A stretch of DNA of 64,000 nt, taken from CAWANF01 sp963783355. Lineage in GTDB: Bacteria > Bacteroidota > Rhodothermia > Balneolales > DATFMH01. Made by a program: the position numbers and the translations under genes. Location: assembly GCA_963783355.1 (NCBI GenBank), contig CAWANF010000006.1:62001-126000 (forward strand), in the 5' to 3' direction. Positions 9,752 through 16,857 of this stretch are shown here, piece by piece (within the stretch, counting starts at the first letter, position 1; each line of letters starts with the position of its first letter). The notes under the pieces are model-generated. The model was given only the letters and a program-made list of their open reading frames with translations, had not been told where the DNA came from and did not search any database.

Positions 9752-11542
9752 ATGAACTTCCTTAAGAATATTCTGGCAAATATAATCGGGGTATTTATCT
9801 CGCTTTTCATCATTTTGATTATCCTGTTTATCATTGTTGAAACCGCGTCAAGGGAACCAGAGCCCTACATTCAAAAAAGCTCAGTCTTAACTATCGACCT
9901 TTCCGGCAATATTCCCGATCGAATCTCCGATAATCCGTTCGAAGATTTGTTTAATAAACATCAAAAAGACAGGGTATCGTTATCGGGCCTGGCAGCCAAC
10001 CTGAAAAAGGCTTCAAGTGATGAAAGAATTAAAGGGATTCTGTTAAAATCTGAGTTTCTCACAGCATCCTGGTCAACCTTGGAAGATGTCAGGAATATGC
10101 TTATCGACTTCAGAAAAAAAACCGGGAAGTTTGTTTATAGTTCATCTGATGATATTGGTTATAATGAGAAAAGTTATTTTGTGGCAACCGCTGCCGATTC
10201 CATCTTCTGCCCGCCAGAGTCTTTTTTTGAATTTGACGGCTTTTACATTCAAACACCTTTTTTCAAAGGTTTATTTGATAAACTGGGAATCCAGCCAGAA
10301 ATCAGCCGGTATGGAAAATACAAATCGGCCGTAGAACCCTTTATTCGGAAAGATTATTCAGAGCCCAATAAAGTTCAGTTGCAGGCCATAATCGATAATA
10401 TTTCTCATGTTTACTTATCGGCAGTTTCCGAATTCAGCGGGAAGTCGCCGGAAATGCTGAATAATATGCTCAACGAATCTCCTCATATAACAGCTCATTA
10501 CGCTGCAAATGAGGGACTAATCAATGCTCTGTATTATTCAAACCAGGTTGATTCGGTTATAAAAGGCCGCCTTAATATCAAAACTACCGAAAAAATACAT
10601 TTTGTATCCTATAACCGGTATCGGAAAGTATCTCCAAAATCGGCGGGAATCGAGGTCAAATCCACTGATAATAAAATTGCAGTAATTTATGCCGAAGGTG
10701 AAATCGTGCCCGGAATGTCCGATTCATCGCCCCTCGATCAGACTAATTATATCACTTATTCTTCATTCAAAAAATCTCTTGATAAAGTATTGGATAATAA
10801 AAAGGTTAAAGCCCTTGTAATACGGGTTAACAGTCCGGGTGGTTCCGGCAGTACATCCGATTTGATTTGGCAATTGATACGCCAGGCAAAAAAGAAAATG
10901 CCTGTCATCACTTCGATGGGCCCGCTGGCTGCCTCCGGGGGATATTATATTTCTATGGCTGCTGATACCATCGTCGCAATGCCCTCTACCCTGACCGGCT
11001 CGATTGGTGTTTTCGGAACAAAATTTAATGTTCAGAAATTATTCAACGATAAACTGGGCATCACATTCGATGTAGTCCGTTCCAATAAAAATTCCGACTG
11101 GCTTATGCCAACCAAGCCCTTCACTGATACCGAGCAAAAGGCGTTTCAGGGTTTCATCGATAACTTCTATCAAACCTTCATAACCAAAGTCGCCGAATGC
11201 CGGAATATGCGGGTATCTCAGGTTGACTCTATTGCCCAGGGACGTGTTTGGGTCGGGCAGGATGCTCTTAAACATCACCTGGTTGATATCATGGGAGATT
11301 TGCATACAGCAATCCGGGTTGCAGCAAAAAAAGCAGGCATATCCGAATATTCTGTAATATCATATCCATCTCCCAAAAATCTGTTTGATGTCCTTTTAGG
11401 CTCGACACAGACACAGGTATCCAGCTGGATTAATCCTGGATTAAATTATAATATGATTTCCATTCGGAAAATTCGTAAATACCTTCAGTCGAACCCAAGA
11501 CAAATTGAAGCACTCTTGCCCGTAGAAATAAATGTAGAATAA
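9752..11542 (+). CDS. sppA: Signal peptide peptidase SppA, long (67K) type
   Basis: A 596-residue membrane-anchored serine protease that degrades cleaved signal peptides. An N-terminal transmembrane segment (about 8-29) is followed by two tandem ClpP-like domains. The catalytic lysine is K191 in GKYKSAVEPF and the nucleophile is S395 in GPLAASGGYYISMAA, the arrangement of the long E. coli-type enzyme with Lys in the first repeat and Ser in the second. VNSPGGSGSTSD precedes the serine region. The hydrolase gene follows after 3 bases, so the two form an operon. The 270-base region upstream should hold the promoter, with no motif I can name. Confidence 0.93.
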   Translation: MNFLKNILANIIGVFISLFIILIILFIIVETASREPEPYIQKSSVLTIDLSGNIPDRISDNPFEDLFNKHQKDRVSLSGLAANLKKASSDERIKGILLKSEFLTASWSTLEDVRNMLIDFRKKTGKFVYSSSDDIGYNEKSYFVATAADSIFCPPESFFEFDGFYIQTPFFKGLFDKLGIQPEISRYGKYKSAVEPFIRKDYSEPNKVQLQAIIDNISHVYLSAVSEFSGKSPEMLNNMLNESPHITAHYAANEGLINALYYSNQVDSVIKGRLNIKTTEKIHFVSYNRYRKVSPKSAGIEVKSTDNKIAVIYAEGEIVPGMSDSSPLDQTNYITYSSFKKSLDKVLDNKKVKALVIRVNSPGGSGSTSDLIWQLIRQAKKKMPVITSMGPLAASGGYYISMAADTIVAMPSTLTGSIGVFGTKFNVQKLFNDKLGITFDVVRSNKNSDWLMPTKPFTDTEQKAFQGFIDNFYQTFITKVAECRNMRVSQVDSIAQGRVWVGQDALKHHLVDIMGDLHTAIRVAAKKAGISEYSVISYPSPKNLFDVLLGSTQTQVSSWINPGLNYNMISIRKIRKYLQSNPRQIEALLPVEINVE

Positions 11543-11545
11543 CGA

Positions 11546-12385
11546 ATGCAAATTGGTGATTATAGTATTGAACAATTAAGTGAAGGACTTTTTATCCTCG
11601 GTTTTGACGGATCTATCCGAAAAATATCGGCGCGGGAGGCAACTTCCGGCTCCGATGAGGATAAGATGAAATATGCAACACCGGTGGGTATCGATCCCAT
11701 TCTCATATCCGGTAATTCCTATAATATTCTTCTGGATGCCGGGCTCGGTATGGGAATGGATTCAAAAAATAAAGATCCCAAAATTTCAAACATCAAATCG
11801 AATCTTGAAATTTTCGATTTAAAGCCGTCGGATATTACTCATGTTATATTATCTCATCTTCACTACGATCATATCGGAGGCCTGACCTACACCGACAGTC
11901 AGTTCAAAACACGTGAAACCCTGCCTAATGCAAAATATTATGTCCAGCGCCGTGAATGGGAACATGCTTTATCGACATTAACGGAACCTGATTCTGATAT
12001 CAACGGTGTAGGTTATCATATCGATGACTTATACCGTTTAGTCGCCAAAGATAAATTCGTATTCATCGATGACGACCATTACCCATTAATGGAAGGGATT
12101 GATTTGATTTGGACAGGCGGACATACTCCCGGCCATCAGATTGTTCGAATTTCAGATGAAGAACAAAATATTGCTTATTACCTGGGAGATTTAATTCCTA
12201 GTGAGGAATTCCTGAATTATTCCATGAAAAAAATGGATACCGATAACCGTCAGGCACGACAGATGAAGCTACTCTGGCTGCGTCAGGCCTACCGTGAAGG
12301 AGCCCAGCTTCTCTTCTATCACTCCACGAAGAAAAAATTCGGGAAACTTTCTAAAGATAAGTACAGAAAATACGTTTTGCAGTGA
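11546..12385 (+). CDS. MBL-fold metallo-hydrolase
   Basis: A 279-residue cytoplasmic metallo-beta-lactamase-fold protein. The metal motif is H104-L-H106-Y-D108-H109 in ILSHLHYDHIGG. Later ligands are HTPGHQIVRI, the Asp of YYLGDLIPSE, and a final His in LLFYHSTKKKF. This layout resembles the AHL-lactonase / glyoxalase II-like hydrolases, but the substrate cannot be read from the sequence. It starts 3 bases after sppA and is followed by a seven-base tandem repeat instead of a hairpin terminator. Confidence 0.85.
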   Translation: MQIGDYSIEQLSEGLFILGFDGSIRKISAREATSGSDEDKMKYATPVGIDPILISGNSYNILLDAGLGMGMDSKNKDPKISNIKSNLEIFDLKPSDITHVILSHLHYDHIGGLTYTDSQFKTRETLPNAKYYVQRREWEHALSTLTEPDSDINGVGYHIDDLYRLVAKDKFVFIDDDHYPLMEGIDLIWTGGHTPGHQIVRISDEEQNIAYYLGDLIPSEEFLNYSMKKMDTDNRQARQMKLLWLRQAYREGAQLLFYHSTKKKFGKLSKDKYRKYVLQ

Positions 12386-12388
12386 ATT

Positions 12389-12456
12389 AGACTTTAGACT
12401 TTCAGACTTTTAGACTTTAGACTTTAGACTTTAGACTTTAGACTTTAGACTTTAGA
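12389..12456. repeat. Heptanucleotide tandem repeat, unit AGACTTT, nine copies
   Basis: Nine copies of AGACTTT begin at 12389, 12396, 12404, 12412, 12419, 12426, 12433, 12440 and 12447. Single extra bases (C at 12403, T at 12411) interrupt the phase, and a partial AGA ends the array. It starts 3 bases after the stop of the MBL-fold hydrolase and lies in the convergent gap to rho. Two other places in the window hold seven-base arrays of other sequence (45018-45127 and 57865-57949). Confidence 0.95.
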
Positions 12457-12522
12457 AAAGTGTCCATCAAAAAGTCGGGAAACAACTCTTAAATTAGCAA
12501 ACTATAAACCGGATACTAATTT

Positions 12523-14097
12523 TCATCGATTCATAGAGAGCAGAAACTCATCGTTATTGCGTGTTCCTTTCATCTTATCCAGCAGGAATTCCATAGCTTC
12601 CATCGGGTTCATTGATGAAAGATATCGACGCAACAAGACTACTTTTTCACGTTCTGAATCCGGAACCAGCAACTCTTCCTTCCTGGTACCACTCTTGAAA
12701 ATATCCATGGCAGGAAATATTCTTCGGTCTGCGAGTCGCCGATCGAGGACGATTTCCATATTTCCGGTACCCTTGAATTCCTCAAAAATCACATCATCCA
12801 TGCGGGAACCGGTATCGATAAGGGCCGTAGCAATGATTGTAAGACTGCCACCATGCTCAATATTACGTGCAGAGCTGAATAATTGACGTGGCTTCTTCAA
12901 TGCCTGTGAATCAACCCCGCCGGTCATTGTCCGGCCGGAACTGCCGCCGCTAATGTTATAGGCACGGGCTAAACGCGTTAACGAATCCATCAGGATCAGT
13001 ACATCCTGTCCGCTTTCAACGAGTCTTTTGGCTTTTTCAAAAACTATTTCAGCTAATCCGACATGATTTTCCGGCTTCTGATCAAATGTGGACGCTACCA
13101 CCTCGGCATTGATGGTCGTACGTTCCATTTCGGTAACTTCTTCGGGACGCTCATCAATCAAAAGAATAATGATTTTCGTATCCGGATTATTTGTCGCTAC
13201 CGCGTTAGCTATACGTCGTAAAATGGTTGTTTTACCCGTTTTAGGCTGGGCAACAATCAATCCGCGCTGGCCTTTTCCAACCGGGGCAAACATATCGATG
13301 ATTCGGGAAACATAATCGTTCGGGACGGTTTCCAGTTTGTACCGGTCGTCCGGATAAATTGGTAGTAAATCTTCAAAATCTGACCGTGAATCCATATCAT
13401 GCGGAATTTTCCCATTCACTCCGTCTACACGCAATAGTGCGAAATAGCGTTCGCCAACTTTAGGAGGACGAATAATTCCGATGACACAATCCCCTTGTTT
13501 CAGGCGAAAACGTTTTATTTGGGAAGGAGAAACATAAATATCGTCCGGACTTGCCGCATAATTGTAATTAACAGAACGAAGAAAACCATATCCGTCCGGC
13601 AAAATTTCAAGAGTACCTTCATTAATCAGATAGCCGCCCAGATTTGCCCGTATCTCCCGGAGACGTTCATCCAGCGTTGGAGCATCTGAATCGGGCAAGA
13701 TATCATGAACGCTTTTTTTGCGTCCCTGATTCTGATTCTTGTTTTGCGACCGGTTTTTGTTCTGCTTGTTATTGTCCACTTTTTTTGTGACCTCAACCTC
13801 TTGCTTTGGTTTCTCTTCCCTGACGGAAAGATCCTCAGACTGAACATCGGCCTTTTCGATTTTCTTCTTTCTGGGACGGCCTCTTTTCTTAGCTACAGGC
13901 TTCATTTCTTTCCTTGAATGCTCAGAAATAAAATCCTGATCAAAGGGATTTATATCCATTTCAGGGTCGGATGTTTTTTGGGGTTTTGATGAATTGGTAT
14001 CTCGCTTGACATTGGTATCATCGTTATCATTTTTCGTATCATCGAACGAGAGAACAGTTTGAGACTGTTCTATAGCCGTTGCTCCTGATACGGTCAA
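12523..14097 (-). CDS. rho: Transcription termination factor Rho, main part (N-terminal domain in another frame)
   Basis: A 524-residue open frame holding a variable linker, the RNA-binding cold-shock-like domain (about 150-225, GTLEILPDGYGFLRS) and the hexameric RNA-dependent ATPase. The P-loop is AQPKTGKTT at about 283-291, with later motifs LIDERPEEVTEME, LILMDSLTRLARAYN and GSLTIIATALIDTGSRMD. Rho releases stalled transcripts. The frame opens only at a TTG directly after a stop; the Rho N-terminal domain is encoded just upstream in the frame one base earlier (14039-14233). Removing one base gives a 569-residue Rho. The linker has an AT-hook-like KKRGRPRKKK (70-79) and an Asn/Gln/Lys-rich run (about 108-128). 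Confidence 0.95.
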   Translation of the reverse strand: MTVSGATAIEQSQTVLSFDDTKNDNDDTNVKRDTNSSKPQKTSDPEMDINPFDQDFISEHSRKEMKPVAKKRGRPRKKKIEKADVQSEDLSVREEKPKQEVEVTKKVDNNKQNKNRSQNKNQNQGRKKSVHDILPDSDAPTLDERLREIRANLGGYLINEGTLEILPDGYGFLRSVNYNYAASPDDIYVSPSQIKRFRLKQGDCVIGIIRPPKVGERYFALLRVDGVNGKIPHDMDSRSDFEDLLPIYPDDRYKLETVPNDYVSRIIDMFAPVGKGQRGLIVAQPKTGKTTILRRIANAVATNNPDTKIIILLIDERPEEVTEMERTTINAEVVASTFDQKPENHVGLAEIVFEKAKRLVESGQDVLILMDSLTRLARAYNISGGSSGRTMTGGVDSQALKKPRQLFSSARNIEHGGSLTIIATALIDTGSRMDDVIFEEFKGTGNMEIVLDRRLADRRIFPAMDIFKSGTRKEELLVPDSEREKVVLLRRYLSSMNPMEAMEFLLDKMKGTRNNDEFLLSMNR

Positions 14098-14233
14098 TTA
14101 ACGTTTGTTTTCTTATACCAGTAACCGATTTAATGCCATTTTTTTTGGCTAATTCCTGTAATTCTTTTACAGTTTTCTCGTGTAAGGAATCTAGATCTTT
14201 GGCTTCCAATCCAACAAGTTGGATATCTGACAT
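14039..14233 (-). CDS. rho: Rho N-terminal domain fragment, out of frame with rho
   Basis: A 64-residue frame starting MSDIQLVGLEAKDLD and containing KTVKELQELAKKNGIKSV and TGIRKQTLIDRI, the helix-extended-helix Rho_N (SAP-like) domain at the start of Rho proteins. It runs into TGA at 14039 and overlaps the main rho frame by 59 bases. The main frame is shifted by one base, so a one-base insertion (or two-base deletion) between about 14041 and 14097 separates the two. No long homopolymer lies there, so the exact site cannot be fixed. It is almost certainly the true start of rho, not a separate gene. Confidence 0.85.
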   Translation of the reverse strand: MSDIQLVGLEAKDLDSLHEKTVKELQELAKKNGIKSVTGIRKQTLIDRIRSNGYRTVSNCSLVR

Positions 14234-14372
14234 TGCTTATAAATTTAATTAGACGTTCTAAAAGTTATTCGACCAAAAGGATATTCGAAATTTCTGAAAC
14301 ACAAATTTCAATATTATGAAGTCGGGGAATCTTGCCGGGAGTGATCAATGAACTTCGATAGAGGCGACTTAA

Positions 14373-15653
14373 TCACATAAGGTTGAATTTATTAATCCAA
14401 TCCTTGACGGTTTTATAAAAGTAAAAACTTCCAGTAAAAATTACTAATTTTGAATTACACTGCCTAATAAAATAACGAATTGAATTTTCATCATTCGATA
14501 GAAGTTGTAATTTTTCCAAATATGACGATACCTCCTCGTACCCGGCAGCTCGTTCACTGTTTAATTCATAATAAAAGATTTTTTTGAATTCCGAAAATTC
14601 TTTAATCAATTTTGAGTTAATTTTATCTTTCATAAGGCTGATCACCAGTATCGGATCATCACCTTTTCGAAACTGTTTTATCGTTTTTTTTAAATTCCGG
14701 ATCGCTTCAATATTATGAGCACCATCGAAATACCAATCTTGCCCACTTTGTAAAGGTTCAAAACGCGCCATTAATTTCGATTGTACGCGTATCTGCTTAA
14801 CAGCCAAACCGAATTGTTTCCATGATACGGGAAACCTATCCTGTAATTTAGTGATAATTTGCCAACAAACAGCAAGGTTAACAGCCTGAACCGGACCATA
14901 TAAATCAGTAGTAAAATAAGTTACTTTCCCATTTAAATGAAATGCCACTTCTTCCTTTTCCATGGCCGGCTTTAAATCATCAGCAGCAATGACTTCTGAA
15001 TTTAATACTTTTGCCCGTTCTATGATCACTTTTTTTGCCGGAACAGGTAATTTTCCTATCACAACGGGTATATTTTTTTTAATAATACCGGCCTTTTCTG
15101 TGGCAATTTCAGGAATAGTTGAACCAAGATATTCTTTATGATCCAAAGAAACACTTGTGATGGACGTGATAATCGGATTGATAATATTCGTCGCATCAAG
15201 ACGGCCACCCAGTCCGGTTTCTATAACAGCGATATCGACATTCTGCTGCCGAAACCACCAAAAGGCCATTAATGTGAATATTTCAAAATAAGTAAGATGA
15301 TAACGTTCCAGAACCGGATAATATTTTTTAAAAAAAAGAACCAGCCCATCGTTGGATATCATAGCTCCATTAACACGTATACGTTCCCTGAAATCAAGTA
15401 AATGTGGCGAAATATATAAACCAACCCGATATCCAGCCTGCTGATAAACAGTGGACAAGCTGTGACAAACCGTCCCCTTCCCGTTGGTTCCTGCGACATG
15501 AATCAAACGTAATTCATCCTGGGGATTTCCCATTTCCTTACAGGCTGCGGAAATGTGATCCAATCCCATATGAGCTGCCCGTCCCCCGATATCCTGAAAT
15601 TTCGGAATTTGACCGAGGTATTTCTCAATGTCGTTGACTGAATTAAATTCCAT
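14373..15653 (-). CDS. folC: Bifunctional folylpolyglutamate synthase / dihydrofolate synthase
   Basis: A 426-residue cytoplasmic Mur-ligase-family enzyme that adds glutamate to folates, and in many bacteria also makes dihydrofolate from dihydropteroate. The P-loop is HVAGTNGKGT (G55-T61). The omega-loop and acidic motifs include VIETGLGGRLDATNI and SVSLDHKEYLG, and the C-terminal domain begins near WYFDGAHNIEA. Length is normal. It lies 139 bases upstream of the rho start on the same strand and is divergent from pyrD. The dual activity is inferred from the family. Confidence 0.93.
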   Translation of the reverse strand: MEFNSVNDIEKYLGQIPKFQDIGGRAAHMGLDHISAACKEMGNPQDELRLIHVAGTNGKGTVCHSLSTVYQQAGYRVGLYISPHLLDFRERIRVNGAMISNDGLVLFFKKYYPVLERYHLTYFEIFTLMAFWWFRQQNVDIAVIETGLGGRLDATNIINPIITSITSVSLDHKEYLGSTIPEIATEKAGIIKKNIPVVIGKLPVPAKKVIIERAKVLNSEVIAADDLKPAMEKEEVAFHLNGKVTYFTTDLYGPVQAVNLAVCWQIITKLQDRFPVSWKQFGLAVKQIRVQSKLMARFEPLQSGQDWYFDGAHNIEAIRNLKKTIKQFRKGDDPILVISLMKDKINSKLIKEFSEFKKIFYYELNSERAAGYEEVSSYLEKLQLLSNDENSIRYFIRQCNSKLVIFTGSFYFYKTVKDWINKFNLM

Positions 15654-15703
15654 GAATTGATTTAACGTCCCACCGATTCATAAACAGCAATAGATAATTT
15701 TAC

Positions 15704-15711
15704 TATATTTG
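15704..15711 (+). promoter_or_regulatory. Possible Bacteroidota-type -7 box before pyrD
   Basis: TATATTTG fits TAnnTTTG and lies 52 bases before the pyrD ATG. It shares the decamer ACTATATTTG with the site before the TlpA-like gene (3753-3762). The expected TTTG at -33 is not present, so the assignment is tentative. Confidence 0.35.
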
Positions 15712-15762
15712 ACCACACTTAAGTGTATATCTTAAAACAATAATACGAACATTAGAAATGGC

Positions 15763-16848
15763 ATGTTTTATCGTACAATAGCCAAATCACTACTTTTCAA
15801 ACTTGATCCCGAAAAGGCGCATCATAGTACTATAAACTTTGCTAAAAATGCAAGTCATAATCCATTATTAAAGAATCTTGCACGACAGTTCTATTATTAT
15901 GAATCTCCTTTACTTTCGCAGGAAATCCTGGGAATACATTTTCCTAATCCGGTTGGTTTAGCCGCTGGTTTTGATAAAAATGGCGAAGCTGCAGGAATAT
16001 TCGAACACGTAGGGTTCGGTTTCGTTGAAGTTGGCAGCATAACGGCAAATCCAAGTTCCGGTAATCCACTTCCCCGATCTTTCCGACTTCCCAGGGATCA
16101 TGGACTAATTAACCGAATGGGATTAAATAACGATGGTGCGGATATTATTACCCACCGACTTTCCGGAAATAAACTGTCCATTCCACTAGGCATAAATATT
16201 GCCAAAACACACGACCCGAGCATCCTGGGCGATGCCGCTGTCAGGGACTATGTATTTAGCTTTAAAAAAGCCGAACCTGTCGCCGATTATATTACTATCA
16301 ATATATCTTGTCCCAATACAACCGAAGGCAAGACATTTGAAGACAAAACGGCACTTAAAGAATTACTGACGGCTATTAATGAAGCTAAATCAGATAAAAC
16401 ACCACCTCTGTTTGTAAAATTTTCTGTCGATTTAACAAGAAAAGAGCTTGCCATTTTAATGGACATTTGTGAAAAATTAAATATTGACGGTTATGTGGCA
16501 ACGAACACATCAACTTCCAGAGAACACTTGAAAACATCTCAGGACAGGTTAAAAAAGATCGGCAAAGGCGGTTTAAGTGGACGTCCAATAGCCGGGCGGA
16601 GCACCCGTATTATTCAATGGATTTATGATATCGTTGGTGAATCGAAACCCATTATTGGTATCGGCGGGATTGATTCTCCGCAGTCTGCCATACAAAAAAT
16701 AAAAGCAGGTGCCAGCCTAATCCAGGTTTATACTGGCCTTATATACGAAGGGCCGGTATTGGTACGAAATATCAATAAAGCCGTTGTTTCCTATATGAAG
16801 GAACGCCAAATCAAAACGATTAAGGAAATCAGGCAAATGCAATCCTGA
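15763..16848 (+). CDS. pyrD: Dihydroorotate dehydrogenase, class 2 architecture (quinone type)
   Basis: A 361-residue FMN enzyme oxidising dihydroorotate to orotate in pyrimidine synthesis. The N-terminal amphipathic helix region (LLFKLDPEKAHHSTINFAK), GLAAGFDKNGEAAG, NRMGLNNDGAD, ATNTSTSREHL and VYTGLIYEGP mark the membrane-associated class 2 enzymes that pass electrons to quinone. At the active-site loop the sequence is NISCPNTTEG: Cys183 stands where class 2 enzymes usually have the catalytic Ser (NxSSPNT), while Cys is typical of class 1. The gene is monocistronic, divergent from folC, and ends 9 bases from the end of the convergent TPR lipoprotein gene. Confidence 0.93.
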   Translation: MFYRTIAKSLLFKLDPEKAHHSTINFAKNASHNPLLKNLARQFYYYESPLLSQEILGIHFPNPVGLAAGFDKNGEAAGIFEHVGFGFVEVGSITANPSSGNPLPRSFRLPRDHGLINRMGLNNDGADIITHRLSGNKLSIPLGINIAKTHDPSILGDAAVRDYVFSFKKAEPVADYITINISCPNTTEGKTFEDKTALKELLTAINEAKSDKTPPLFVKFSVDLTRKELAILMDICEKLNIDGYVATNTSTSREHLKTSQDRLKKIGKGGLSGRPIAGRSTRIIQWIYDIVGESKPIIGIGGIDSPQSAIQKIKAGASLIQVYTGLIYEGPVLVRNINKAVVSYMKERQIKTIKEIRQMQS

Positions 16849-16857
16849 TACACCTAT

